Assembly: GCA_009103225.1 (NCBI GenBank)
Contig: RHPI01002368.1
Coordinates: forward strand, 389,977-453,976
Length of the DNA: 64,000 nt
Origin: Chlorokybus atmophyticus
Taxonomy: Eukaryota; Streptophyta; Chlorokybophyceae; Chlorokybales; Chlorokybaceae
Direction: 5' to 3'
Of the stretch, positions 28,681 to 41,600 are shown piece by piece. Position numbers and translations under genes: made by a program. Numbering within the stretch: position 1 is the first letter of the stretch; each line of letters starts with the position of its first letter. The notes beneath the pieces are model-generated. The model saw nothing but the letters and a program-made list of their open reading frames with translations. It was not told the origin of the DNA and did not search any database.

Positions 28681-30605
28681 AGTGACAGAGTTGCTGTCTT
28701 CTGGCCTGGCGTGCAGCGGCCTGGCCTGGCGCCCCGCCGCCTGGCCTGGTGCGGCCTGGCCTGGCCTGGCCTGGCTTAACTACCACGTGACAGAAACCTT
28801 CCGTTACAAGGGAGAAGCAATGTCAGTTTGTTAGTTGCTTTAGTGAGCTTCCGTGCTTATTTCTTGGTGTCGCCGCATACTGAGTGTGACTGTACTCAAC
28901 ATGCGGTAGCCCTCATCTTTGCCCCTTATCTTGCCACGTCAGGCGCAGCAGTCAAAGCGGCGGTCAATAGCCGGTCAGTTTTACAGTCAGGGTCAGCGGC
29001 ACATTGCGGAATCTAAGCGGGTTTACCAGCTAAAATTACGGTTAACAGACAGACAAATAGAAACTGACCGTGGTTTACTGTGCCACACCAACGCGGTTGA
29101 CAACCAGGGTCAGGGTCTATAAGTTTTTCTGACTTTAGGCTGCTGACAGTTACGATAATTCAGAGACGTCAAGGGTCCTCAAAAGCAAATTCTGAGGGTG
29201 CTGCTTGAATTCACCAATCCTGCAATCAATCCTTCGTAGTTACCTGGTTATACCCGTAAGATCCAAAGGCTGTAGCGCAACTAGCAAAACGGTTACACGG
29301 ATCCGTAAAACTGTTTTGAGATCGTCGGGCTGACAGGCCAGGCCAGGCCAAGGCAGGCTAGGCCATACCAGGCCACGCCAGACCAGGCCGAGGAGTTTGA
29401 GCGCAGCCTGCTTGGGCGTGGAGTAGAGCTGCTGTCAGGCCCAGGCTGGACGGGCGGCGGCAATTGGCTTGCTGAGGCGGCTGGCTGGTGGCAAGGCCAG
29501 GCGGAGACGGTGGTTGTGGTGGCGGTGGCACGCTCAGGCAGGTAGAGCGCCTGCTGCCTGGTCTGGTCTTTTGTGTACTTGGCTTGCGCATCCCCTCTAT
29601 GTTGTAAACACAATTGGCTGCCTGTTTCCGTGCAGAGTCACTTGCGTGCTCGCTTGCTTTGCCATTGTGTCAGTGCTGGCCTGGCCGGCGTTGTTCTACC
29701 ATTGCGCCACGCCAGGCCAGATCAGGCCTGGCCAAGTATGCCAGTAGCAGGCAGCGATTGCTTCAGCTGTGTATGTTTGCCAAGCGACTGAGCTCTGCAT
29801 GACTGCGCACGGTGCAATGCACTTGCGCATGCTTGTCACAATGCAATGCATGCTCCATCCAGATTGCAGTTACTTAAGCTTCACCGTTGCACACCGTGGC
29901 GTTACCGTTGAGTTAAGCTACAAAGCACAACGTGTTAAACCACAGTGCATTGACAGCTGGTTCAAGCCAATAACTCGAAGCATGTCAGCACGTCATTGTT
30001 CGCTGGGGTGCTGCTTCACACCGCTTCCAAGCGAGCAAGCATGCAACAATGCGCTTGCTTGCTTGCTTGCCAAGAGTTGCCAAGAGTTCAACTTAGATGG
30101 ATGTTGAACCCAACCGCAGCAGCAAGCAACCTTGCATGCAGCGCTTGCTTGGTTGCTTGATTACTTGGTGGCTCATCATGCGCTTATGAGTTCAACTCGT
30201 CAGCACCTGAACTCACTCGCATGTCAGCTCACATTACCCTGAAAGTCGCGGCACACCTAGGAACTGGCCAGTCAATGTAGCATTGCTGCTTGGTTGGTCG
30301 CTTGACTGCTACTTGCTGGCGTGATTGCATGATCGCTAACTTGATCGCTCAACGGCTGGGCTGCAGTGCTTGATGGCATGCTTGATGGCTCCGTTGCTTG
30401 GCTGCACTGCATTCTTGGCTTTTTGCTTGCTTAACTTTCTGCTTGCTTGGCTGCTCGCTTGCTTCACTGTTTCGCTGCTGCATTGCTTGCTTGGTGGCTT
30501 GCTTGCTTGCTTACTGAAGTCAAGTGGTGCAAGTCAGTGTGCTAAGCTGTTCTTCATGTTTGCTCGCAGCTTGAGGCGCTCGGGGACACAGTGTAGAACA
30601 CGGCA
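28681..30605. promoter_or_regulatory. Head-to-head spacer, DYNLT / PDCD4-like, with large GGCCTGG arrays
   Basis: GGCCTGG/CCAGGCC clusters lie at about 28700-28780, 29333-29390 and 29676-29733, with one more just inside the first DYNLT intron (28605-28645, including the 16-mer shared with 11107). From 30050 to 30530 GCTTG units dominate. Proline-rich ORFs on the minus strand across the arrays are low complexity, not genes. Confidence 0.55.
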
Positions 30606-33600
30606 ATGCCTGAAGTCAAGTCGGTGCTTACCAACCCCGAATATGGCAAAGGTGTGCACACAGAGCTTGACATAATGTCACATCATTATTATGCAGTGTA
30701 CGATCAGAGTTCCATCAAGATCTCATCTGTGATTGCATTGTGCGATGCAACGCAGCGATGGAGCTGCCCGCGCACCACAAAGGCTACAACGACAAGAAGT
30801 CTATGACTGGGAAGAACTTGCGGCCGAAGAAAGGTACCGCATGGGCAGTCCTATGCTGGTTGATTTGTCATAATGCAGTACTTAGTGTTGCGGCTGTAAT
30901 TGTGAAGATGGCAATGGTGGAAAGGGCACTTGGGGCAACATACTAGACACATTTGGGGAGGCCTGGTCCGACCGCAACGACCCTAATTATGACTCTGACG
31001 AGGTGCGTTTCATGGGTTCATTGTTCCACTTGCTGCCCCGTTGACTAATCGTGCTAGTAGTCTCTTGAGCGATGCAGATTGTGAATACTTGTTGGTCATA
31101 GTTTAGTCATTAACTGATAATTTGGCTGATTAAGCCACTCACTGCTTGATTTGTTGATTTGGTCAATAGACTGCAACCTGGTGTTAAACTCATGAGCAGC
31201 TGCATTGTAACAACTTCCTAGCTTGCTTGATCAACAAAAACCAAACAAACAAGTTATACACTGAGCCAACACTCAATGATTGTGCATTGGGTTGGTAACC
31301 GAGTTTATGCATAGTTTGTGATCCATGGAGAACTCAATTACAACATTGACTTCAAGGTCGCTCTCTTTTTTACTGTTTACTCAGTGAATATTTATGCTAA
31401 TGACATACTGACTGATGAAGAATGTTATGCTTGTCAGGAGCCATACCGTTTGGTGGAGGCTCCGGTGGCGGACGGCGCGGTGGTTGCGAATGCAGTGGAC
31501 CAGTTTAAGGAGCGGGCGAAGGCCGTCCTGGAGGAGTACTACGCCTCTGAGGACGTTAAGGAGGCCGCGGATGCCGTCAGAGACATGGGGGAGCCGCAAT
31601 TCCACCACCACTTCGTAAAAAAGGTGAACTATGTATATTGTTTATCTCCATACGGCTTCTAGTCCTTGTTGCAGCGTAGTGATTCTGTTTCAAGGCTTTC
31701 AGCTTTTGCACATGCTTCAGTCAAGTGTTTGCAATGACGAGCCTTAGTGTTGGTTTTGAAACTCAAAGCGTGAAGTGACAGCTCAAAGCGCATCTGCGTG
31801 GCGTGATGGTGTGCTCACACTTACTTAGGTCAATCCACTGCAACATTGCATGGTGGCATGATTAGTCTATGTGACAATAAGAACATTCAATTGCCCAAAG
31901 TAAGAATATGGGCTTGTATAAACCTGTCCAAAGAGCACTTATAAGTTGTGGTTCTGGTCTTGGCAAAATTCTTCAGATTGCTATTCCAGCTGTAGAAGTG
32001 TTTGACATGCTCTAGCAGCAAATCTGAGTGGCTGTTCTTCAAACTTGTCCGGCAGCAGTGAGCGGATGGGTAATAGTCAAAGCAACATGTGCATTTGGTC
32101 TTGACACCTTGTTCCTATTTGTTATCACTGCTTCCCAACACTCCATGTGTGTTCCCACAGGCTGTGACCATTGCATTGGACCGCAAAGACAGGGAGAAGG
32201 AGTTGGCTTGCACGCTGCTGTCTGCACTCTACGCCGATGTTATATCACCAGAGCAGGTGAGAAGCACTAACGCTTCAACACTCAAAAGGAGCACTACTGT
32301 AGCATCTGTGCGTGCGACCGTGCGTGCGCTTGTGTAGGCATGTGCATGTGTGCTTACATGTGTGCGTGTGCGTGCGTGTGCCTGCATGCGCGTGTCGGTA
32401 CGCGTGTGTGCATGTGTGTTTGGTTGGTTGGTTGGTTGGACTGCCTGTCTGTGTGACTGATGGACTTGTTGTGTCGGTTGCCAACACAGATGGCGCGAGG
32501 CTGCACGAACCTCGTGGAGAGCGTGGAGGACCTGGTGCTGGACATCCCGGATGCGGCGGACCTGCTCTCGCTCTTCCTCGCACGCTCTGTTGTTGACGAC
32601 ATCCTTCCACCGGCTTACCTCACCAAGCTGGAGACAAAGCTCCCCGAAGACTCTCTCCCTCGACAGGTGAAGCACACTTCACATTTGTCAACACCACGTT
32701 GTACGTACCTAGTGTGCTACATGCACCCTTGCGTGGTTATTGCGTGAGAAAGTGCAACCAACGACTACTCAAACACTGCCTTCATATCAGCGTACTGCTA
32801 GTACACCGTACACTGTGTCGCTGTCGTTTAGTCAATGTGGATTGCACCGAGTGGCAATGGATCGTCCGCATGGATAATATGTCATGCTGCTTTCGTGATT
32901 GTGATGCTGGTGGTTTGAGACATTGAGAACACTGTGTTACTTGTTGTTGCATCAGGTGGTGCATCGCGCTGAAGCGCACGTCAACGCGCGCCACGGCAGT
33001 GAGCGTGTGTTGCGCTGCTGGGGCGGCGGCGGGGTGAGTCTACTTGTTGTTTACCAAACAATGTTGACAGAGTTGTGCCACATTGTCCGGCGGTTAGTGG
33101 CATGCATTGTCTTAAGCATGCATGGCATTGTGTGTGACAGGTGAGCCATGTTGACGACGCCAAGCGCAAGGTAGCCGCTCTACTAGCAGAGTACAAGACG
33201 TCTGAAGACACCACTGAAGCCTGCCGCTGCATACACAACCTGCACGTGCCGTTCTTTCATCATGAGGTATGTTTTCCTCAGCACCTCAGTGGTTGCTAAT
33301 GCAATAGCAGTATGTTGGCACTACTCGCTGGTCTCGTGTCGACTGGTTGTCACTCCTTTGCACAAGCTGCCACAGTTACCTAGTGAACAAGCAGTTGTTT
33401 GATTACACTGTCAATGACACACGCGCATGCACACATACTGACGCACATGCATAATCACATAGGCACCGACCAGTGCACATGTGCGTGCACACATACTCTA
33501 ACCCACTTGCACACACGCACTCACGTACGCGCGCGCACGCACGCACACATATGCAGTGCACAAACTGGCAACCCATGGCCGCAGGTGGTCAAGAAGGCCG

Positions 33601-33851
33601 TGACCATGGCGATCGAGGAGCCCCCCGCGGAGCTGGCGATGCTGCGTCTGCTGTCGGAGTGCCGGGACAGCGGCCTGATCAGCTCCTCGCAGGCGCTGAA
33701 GGGTCTGCTGCGCGTAAAGGACGGCCTCGACGATCTCGCCCTGGACGTCCCCAACGCCAAAGAGCGCTTCGCGTCCATTGTGGAGCACCTCAGCAGCAAT
33801 GCCTCAGCTGCCACTGATGCTGCCAACGATGCAGAAGACACCAAGCAGTGA
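30606..33851 (+). CDS. PDCD4-like translation inhibitor with two MA3 domains
   Basis: Nine exons in phase: 30606-30651, 30756-30833, 30908-31002, 31438-31623, 32161-32256, 32490-32666, 32956-33033, 33141-33266, 33585-33851; about 382 residues. The N-terminal basic region ends in a Gly-rich DGNGGKGTWGNILDTF segment typical of PDCD4 and plant MRF/ECIP1. MA3-1 (residues about 78-205) contains VLEEYYASEDVKEAADAVRD, HHHFVKKAVTIALDR and LLSALYADVISPEQ. MA3-2 (about 254-370) contains LLAEYKTSEDTTEACRCIHN, PFFHHEVVKKAVTMAIE and LLSECRDSGLI. MA3 domains bind the eIF4A helicase and restrain cap-dependent translation. Two MA3 copies match animal PDCD4; land-plant MRFs have four. Exon borders fall at equivalent points (HHEVVKKA and VKKAVT) in the two repeats. 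Confidence 0.9.
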
Positions 33852-34418
33852 GATGTGTGTCAGCGTGCATGTGTGTATGCGCACTCAACTCAAGGATGGC
33901 GTGTGGGCGGCGGCTGTTGTGGGACAACTGTCGTGGGAGCAGCAGTTCAACACGCAAGATCCCGTGTATCATCACAAGTTGTGTACAGGTAAAAACACAG
34001 TGCTGAAAAGGTGAGTGGTTTAGGTGATCAGGACGGTGCGCCACTACCATTACCAGTTGATTGAACAGAGTTTGTGCAGCAGTTCCTTCTTTGAAGCAGT
34101 TTAGGCCGTGTGTTTTGTTGCGAGGATGATGCAGGGTGACGCACAATTGTCATGTATGCAGCATACAGCACATCTTTTCAATAGCCTGTGCAGCTTTGCC
34201 TGAGGTCTCAGTCAAGGTGTCTTGCTTCAAGCCATGGTGGGTGCATAGATGTCCCTGCCACGCCTTTCTGTGTTGACCATGCTGCTGTCTCGTCGCTGCC
34301 TGTTGTGTTGTACACAGAGTAGCACACCCCAATTGTACACAATGCGGACTGCATATGCGCATGCATTTCGCACTCATGACATCATGATGTCATAGCATGC
34401 ATGACACTCACCTCAATC

Positions 34419-34509
34419 TACACAACCACCGGGCTACACCATGCGCTTGCGCGCCTCCTACACTACTACTTACTCTACTTCTACCGCCCCCCTGTTAGTC
34501 ATGCATGTG
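34419..34509 (+). repeat. Dispersed short repeat, copy 3
   Basis: Begins TACACAACCACCGGGCT and ends CCTGTTAGTCATGCATG, matching copy 2 at 17691-17768 at both ends. It lies just inside the left inverted repeat of the 34332-35333 element. Confidence 0.6.
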
Positions 34510-34938
34510 TGAGCCGCAAGCTTCGGTACCTGCGTATGTGGCTTGGTCAGCGGTCTTGTGGCAACATCAGCGACGACACCAACAGGACGAAGACTCCCCT
34601 TCTCTCCCTATCCCCTTGCCCACACCTCGCCGCCTCCTGCACTGTCGGCTGCTTCGCCGCTGCCAATTAGGGTTTGGGTTCTGCGCATTAGCGCGCAGCA
34701 TCGCATGACGTCGCCAACTCCCTGCGGGCCAAGACGTTGCTGTTGTGTGCGCCCTGCTTGTCACACGGGCAGGTGGAACTGCTCCCCATGTAATTGTCCT
34801 TTGACGTCTTTCACTGTCATGCATGACCGTGTGACACCTGCGTGTTGTGCGCATGTGCCTCTGCGTCTGTATGCTGCAAGCGTCTGCACAATTACAATGA
34901 CGTGCCCTAAACTAACCAATACTATATGATGAGTTTAT

Positions 34939-34979
34939 AGGAGCGCCGCCAAGGTGTATCCAACCTTGGCGGCACTCCT
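34939..34979. repeat. 17-bp hairpin in the middle of the inverted-repeat element
   Basis: AGGAGCGCCGCCAAGGT pairs with the downstream arm at 16 of 17 positions around a 7-base loop. AGGAGCGCCGCC recurs at 34995-35006 in a similar AT-rich lead-in, followed by a shorter GGGCGC palindrome. Confidence 0.8.
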
Positions 34980-35965
34980 ATGATCAAATCATAAAGGAGC
35001 GCCGCCCGATGGGCGCTATCTTGATTGCTGACGGAACGCTAGTTAGTGTCAAAGAGATGCACCACACACATACACACCGATGCGTAAAGAGGTTAAAGGC
35101 AAAGCGTATAGGGTAAGATAACGCGGCATAGAATGCAAGGAAACACAACGAAATGATATATCGTGTGCTCGTTCAGTAGCTGCAATGGCACCCGCTCTCT
35201 CCATGTGTTGTCGGTGACGACAATGTCATTGCAGACCGCTACTGTATTCGCTACAATGTCATGCATGGTATTTGACATTATGAGTGCAAGATGCATGCGC
35301 ATATGCAGTCCGCATTGTGTGTACAATAGAAATAACTCAAGATGAGTTACCATAAACGAATAGGCATTTAGGTTTCTGCGCGTGTTGCGGTGCTTGCATC
35401 TATGCAATTCAATTGCTAATGTTACAAGCTCATACGCTTATGATCAGCTGAGCATTCAAATTATGTCGAACCCTTGCGTTGATCGAATACCCTACCTTGC
35501 TGCAGGATATGATAGCTATCTTAATTGTGGTACCCGCCACGCTGTCTTAGCACATGCGGAGAATGTACAATGGTTGTCTTTAGCTCATGGCTCATGTGCG
35601 AGTACATAGCTATTGGCAATGCCAACAACCAATGAACTGCTCACTACTTCTTTTATAGAAAACGTTTGCATGGCTCATGACCCTGTGTTGGGGTTGCCGC
35701 ATCCACTAATGCCGCGGGAGCGTTGTGATGATGCTATGCATATGCTCTTGTCTTACGTTGCTGGCTACACGATAAGCAAAGAGCAGTAGGGCTTCTGGCC
35801 CGTTTAGCATGGTGAGACAACATTGAGCTATTCAAGTGTTACATATGCAAAGCGCACACCTCACACAGTGACATTAAGCATAAGCAAGCATCACCGCATA
35901 TATCGGCATCACAAGCTAGGCAACGAGGAATGGGATTAAGACATAGGCAAAGCTAGCTATGTAGT

Positions 35966-36410
35966 GTGCAAGACCTGGTGGCCACTTCTCCTGACTTTAT
36001 TAGCAGCTTTTACTGGACACCACCGTCAATTCCGCCATCATTATCACCCCTCACGCTGCTGTCCTCAGGCTTCCTGCTGAAGCACCGCAAGTATGCAAAC
36101 CCTATTTACTGGTGGTCAGTTCATCCCGATGACCGTGGAAGTGCACGGCTTCATCGATAAAGCAATTGCCCACCTGCTATAGCAATGCGCAAAGACCTGA
36201 ACGGCCTTTAAGTTGGGGTTGAAGTAGCTAGACTCGCAGTGCTTTAATAAGATTTGTGGCCCACCACCGTCTGCAGGTGGCCATCCGGCTACATCGCCTG
36301 CAATTCAAGGCCCTATCAAAGAAGGCCAAGTTGGCAGTTGCTACAATCTCCGGACATGATTTGTCTGCTCGTGTGCAACACTCCACATTTTAGACGTGGA
36401 GGCAACAAGG
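35966..36410 (+). pseudogene. Decayed retroelement-type coding fragment, copy 1
   Basis: Shifting frames give RKYA, then FTGGQFIPMTVEVHGFIDKA, and further down LQVAIRLHRLQFKALS. The order (basic RKYA, FIP-VEVHG, distant V-x-[LI]-x-R-L-x-x-x-Q) resembles the region after reverse transcriptase in many LINE-type proteins of algae and oomycetes; that assignment is from memory of the family and is tentative. Stops and frameshifts make it non-functional. It is homologous to 37130-37622. Confidence 0.45.
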
Positions 36411-37129
36411 TGTAGTGGCACATAAGCAGGCTGGTAGGTGTCAAACATTATCCCCCAACTTGTGCTTATAGTTACGAACCTAAACAAATCTGTTAACATT
36501 CTGCCATCCAGCCGGCCACTTGAAACTCAGATTTGAATGCATTAAAGCAGCATTTGAGCAATCCAGTCACTGGTGTGCAGTGTCTTCACGGCGTGCAGTG
36601 TCTTCACATACAAGATCGCCTGCGCACGTGCGTGCTGATGAGAAGCAGTATCACGAGACAAGAGGCGACTGTGCATGCTAGTAGCGCATGGCCTTGTGTG
36701 TGTGCGTGCGCATGCGCGCGCTCACACATGCACACATACCGATGCACGCAATCCCTTGCGCACGCAAACACATGTGTACACAGCCCGAGAGCGTTTGCCT
36801 TTGCGCAATGGTCGTAAAGTAAAGGTGCAAATTGGTGCACTACTACTGTGATGTCATGTATGTCACTTACACGATGCATGCAGCAAGTACCATCGACGTG
36901 CTTTTATACACAAACCACAATTTAAACCATCAATGGCAGCAACGACATTACATCTACCCATATAACCTACCATGTAACTTCTCATGCTGTTATCACCAGT
37001 AAGGCAACTCCTGCCTCCAAGCTTGTCAACGTTGTTGCGCTGCAGCTTCGGTCAGCAGCGTACCTTGTTAATAATGCCGTCTGTGATGCTGTGTCTTTCA
37101 CAATGCTAATTGCAAAGTCAGCAGGGAGC

Positions 37130-37622
37130 AGCATGCCTCCTAGCCCATTTGCCCAGTGAGACGAGAGGACGCATGATGGACTCGGTGGCCACGTCTAGAC
37201 TTGGATCATCGTCACAACCGCCATCACCACCCCTCAGGCATCTGTCCATGTCCGTGCTGCTGAGGATCGAAACGCCGCAAGTATGCTGACCACTTTGCTG
37301 CGACCAGTTCATTCCTCTGCCATTGTAGGTGCATGGTTCCTTTGGCAAGGCATGCACCGACGTGCTGCAGCTGCGGCTAGCTGTGTGCGAGGACGGCCTT
37401 GCGATTGAGGCAGCTCGACTCGCAGAAGTTGTCCAAGTTTGCGGCTCGCTACCGTCAGCACTGCTGCGGCAGGTGGCAGTCCGGCTTCAACATGCACAAG
37501 CTCAGGCCTTAAGCTTGTTGGAAACGGCGCGTTGGACAGTTGTCATCGTTATAGGGCGTGCGACATCCGCCAGTGCACCTTGTTGGAGTAGTGGTTGCGC
37601 ACTAGCAGCTGCTAGCAGTTGA
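37130..37622 (+). pseudogene. Decayed retroelement-type coding fragment, copy 2
   Basis: Same block order as copy 1: ARKYADHFAAT, a frameshift, QFIPLPL then a stop, VHGSFGKACTDVLQLRL, and ALLRQVAVRLQHAQAQALSL. The region from 37329 to 37622 is open and better preserved than copy 1. The two copies are about 1.2 kb apart and probably come from separate insertions or an old duplication. Confidence 0.45.
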
Positions 37623-38695
37623 TGATAGTGTATTTGTTGATGTAGTTGTTGACCTACACATGACCTTGTGCTTGACAGCTGTGTTGTGCGTTTTGTGCCC
37701 AGACGATTCTGAGTACATATCAGTGTGCGCGTGTGTGTGTCAACGTAGCCGTTGTTGTGTTGGTTACGGCGAAACTTTGTGCTTATTTCGTGCAATGTAC
37801 TTTGTTGGTGTGCGTGCATCTATGCCAATGCAATATTAAACAGTGTGTTACCACTATCAGACGTTATGCTACCGGCCTTGAAGTTGCCGACAGTCGCTCA
37901 CTCTCTAGCTGTCCACCCTACTCACATAGACAGACACCACCAAAGCAACCGCATGCATATGGCACCACAAACACCATGGTCTGCAAAAACCATGACACAA
38001 CAAACACAAGCAACAGTGCCCACCCAACCAGCACAGATGACATACATTGAGCAGCTGCGAGGACCGCATCAGTCGCAGTCACGCATGCACACTGAATGTT
38101 GGGCACATGCACAGTTGCTCTTTTCAGAAACTTTCTAACTGAGGCGCTGCTTGCTCAGGTGAGGAGCTGCTGCTTGCTGCTTCTCTCCTGCCTTGAGCGT
38201 GCAGCTGTGGGGCCCAGCGCACTGCTATCTTGCTTGTCTGATTCTGGCACTAACTTGTGCCACACCTCCTCCCTAGCCCGTTTGCTTGGTTGCTTATGTG
38301 TGTGTTATTGTGTAGCGCTTGCTGTAGCTGCTAGCTGCTATTGTACTGGCAGTCTTGCCATTGTCATTGCATATGCACACGTGTTTACAAGCGCGCACGC
38401 ACACAAATACACACGTACAGCAGGGAAGGTAAGGCTGCATGGGCAAAAAAATCAATCTTCGTTACAAATGTTTTTGGTCCATATGTAATGCTCCGACAGC
38501 CAAACCACTTTTGGTTGCTGACACTCCTATCACAGTCAGCCACAATCGCATTATATGAATTCCACTCTCGTCGCTTGATCTTCGTGCATCTTATGTTCAA
38601 AAACCCAACATGTTGTACAACTCAAGCAAATGTATGGAGGTGTCAGTGGAGAAGATTGCATTTGTTCTGTTGAACAAAGGCTCTGTCTTCTCTCA

Positions 38696-41600
38696 TTACA
38701 AGTTCTGTAGATACCATGCCACAGGGATGGCGCCTTGATCCAGCCCAAGAATCTGCCACAATGTCTGCACAAGCACACAATGGGTTACCTCATGGCAATA
38801 ACCAATGGCAATGAATCCAAGGACAGGTGTCGATGACAATGGTTTTGCCCAGATACACACCTGCAACTGCACTTTGCCAATAGAGGTTGTGGGGGCAGCA
38901 ATGCCGACGGAAGCGAAAGGCTCTTCAAACTCCTCATCCTGCAAGCAATCTCACAGTAAGCGCATGTAACTCTGCAATACGTCCATGCCTGTGCGTGCGT
39001 GCGCCTGAGTGCGTGAGCGTTCATGTGTATTGCCGTCACCTCTGGGATATGCTCCTCGAACTGGTTGAACACCAGCACGCCTTCATCATGCATCTTTCTC
39101 AACCTGCAACAACCATGACCAGATAAATCAGTAAGCAGTCATACAGTACACTAATTGATTTCCATAGAACAACTGAATGAAGTAACTGTGCAGATAAGAG
39201 CAGCATCTATGGGATAAAAGCAATCACTGACCATCCACTTTCAAAAGTTGACTGACCAAATAAATTACTCACCTTGCCACGCTTGCAGGGCTGCCATGCT
39301 GCAGGGCCTCCCGCTGGGTTGATGCGTACAGCATGGCGCCCACGAGGTGCGTGCGCGGCTCGGGAGTGGGCTTAATCACCGGACGCATGTCGAGCGCGAT
39401 CATGAATGCTGCCTTGAGGATGTCGACGGACCACACGCGCTGGATCCAGTCCCTGTTGACAGGATATCAATGTTGAGACGGATGTATACACGGACAGGGA
39501 TGTAGTAGTAGAGTAGATGTGGACATGCACACTTACAAACATATACACAGAGACGCCCGCACATGCACATGCACATGCACATACACGCACACGCACACGC
39601 GCAGAGCACATATGCACACACGTGCACGCGCGTGTGCATTCACATGCACACAGATGCGTGCGAACAACAGCTGACCTGATATAGAATCCGCCCATGCGAG
39701 CGTTGATCTCGAGTAGTTTGGGTCCAAAAGCCGTGAGCTTGAACTCAACATTGAACACGCCATTCTTTAGGCCGATGCCTGTGCAGCATTGCAGCGCCGC
39801 AGCCACCAACGCACCCTGCAAAGAGCGCAACAGTAAGCTTGGATCACAACCGTTTCTTACATCATTAGTTGTGTTGGGTCATTCGGGTAATGGAGCTGTG
39901 CATACTTGTTTGTCACGGTGGAGACGTGAGGGCATCGCGGCAGCAGTCTCGCAGAAAAGAGGCAAGCGGGTGGGACCGTTGTCGGTCACAAACGCCGCAA
40001 GTATCTGCACAAAGATCAAAGTCAGTACATATCACACCTCTCTATACGTCATCCATAGCACTATAGGAGAAATGTACATTTTTAATGTAATTGACTCGTA
40101 TAGGGAGACACACAAAACTGCACAAAGAAGCCTAGGTACACATCCATACACAGACAGTCAATCACTTGTCTCCATACCTGACCATCGTAGACGATAATGT
40201 CAACGTCGTGTTCAGATCCCTCGACGTACTCCATGAGTACCAGTGACGATCCAAACCCGAGGCCAATGCCGCCATGGTCCTCCTCGGACGAAAGGTGAGA
40301 CCTGATCTGCCGGTACTTGGCCATGCACTCCTCAGAATCCTTCACCAACACCACGCCGGCAGCGGAAGAACCATACTCCAACTTGAGCACCGCCGGCAAA
40401 CTCAACTGGATACACGAAACAACAATGAGACCTTATGAGCAAACATTACATACACCTGTCCTTCCATATATGGTCTTGTCTTTGTCATGCGTGCCAAATA
40501 CAGATGGGTTGGCTGTATCAACTGTGGTGGCCTTCTTGCGACTATGTGCTCTTGTACACACCATGATGCTTATCAATGTGTGCATGCGTGTGTGTATGGG
40601 TGCACGCAAGTGTTTACTCGTACATGCGTGTCACACGGTCACGTGTTACCTCATGGAGAGCGCTGCGGACATCATCTTCAGAGCACAGCCTGAACGACTT
40701 TGCTGAAAAGAGTGCCGTGATAGGTTTATGCGGCCACGACGTCTTCTGTTTCATCAGCGTATCTTGAGTCCTGAACTTGCTCTTGGCGATGCACGTGGCC
40801 CCGTATGGGTTGCCGCGTGTCTTCAACAACTCTTGCAAGCGTGCTGCGAGGGGTCCACAATCTTCCCAGAAGGTGAGACAACCCTCAGGCTGGATCCCTT
40901 GCTGCTTCATGAGCTCGATGATCTTCGTGGCGTTGGCCTCGTCACGCGTGTGGTCGTTCATCTCAGGAACGCAGATGAACTTGTGAACCACAACAGCAGC
41001 GTAGTGGTTGGGGTCCGCGTCCACAAGAACCACGCGAAGACCGAACTGATCCCGCGCAGACGTGAACACAAACCTCTTCGAGTATCCGCCGCTGAGAAAG
41101 AAAGGTCACAGTCAGTGATGCCAGTTTGCAGAATCACTACCAGTACCAGTACCCAGTGGCAGAGTTGTTGATCATATTACCAGTTAGCAGCCACAGCAAC
41201 AGTAAAGCCAAGTGCCAGAAGCAAGTACAGGGATCACAAGCTGTGAACATTGATGCAATGTCACACGCAATAACAACAACGTGTTGACTTATTACACGCT
41301 TTGGAGCGTGCTTACCCGCCTACGACGAGGACGGTGCGGCCGCGCATAAGATAGTTCTCTCCTCTTGCAATCATTGTTGCAACCCATGGTCGGACCGAGT
41401 CACCTGAAGTCTCCGGTAGTATAAATTCAAGCGTCTGCGCCTGCAGGGAGCAGTCGTGGTCGTTGACTTCTATCACGGCGGGGATGATGATCTTGTCGTT
41501 GGCGGTGAGGATGAAGTCGAGGCCGATGAGGTCCGTCTGGGCGCCGACGCCACCGCGCTGGGCGTCGTTGAGCTCGTCGCGCTCGTGGTCAAGGAGGGCA

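Larger units (their letters stand above)
34332..35333. mobile_element. Element with about 45-bp terminal inverted repeats
   Basis: The left end (34332-34379) and the reverse complement of the right end (35285-35333) both read ATTGTACAC..AATGCGGACT.. and continue GCATATGCGCATGCAT, with a 2-base indel and a few substitutions. Inside is a dispersed-repeat copy (34419-34509) and a near-perfect 17-bp hairpin (34939-34955 with 34963-34979). No transposase ORF is visible, so this would be a non-autonomous DNA transposon about 1 kb long. Target-site duplication is not evident. Confidence 0.6.
33852..38695. other. 4.8-kb tail-to-tail spacer with mobile-element remains
   Basis: This is the longest spacer in the window. 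No host gene recognised. It contains an element with terminal inverted repeats (34332-35333) and two related decayed coding fragments (35966-36410, 37130-37622). An 18-base tandem duplication sits at 36574-36610. The rest is low-complexity or unclassified. Confidence 0.6.

Noticed and set aside
29293-29613. Minus-strand Pro/Ala/Ser ORF of 106 codons
   Set aside because: It overlaps the CCAGGCC arrays, shows no domain, and lies in a spacer between two well-defined genes.
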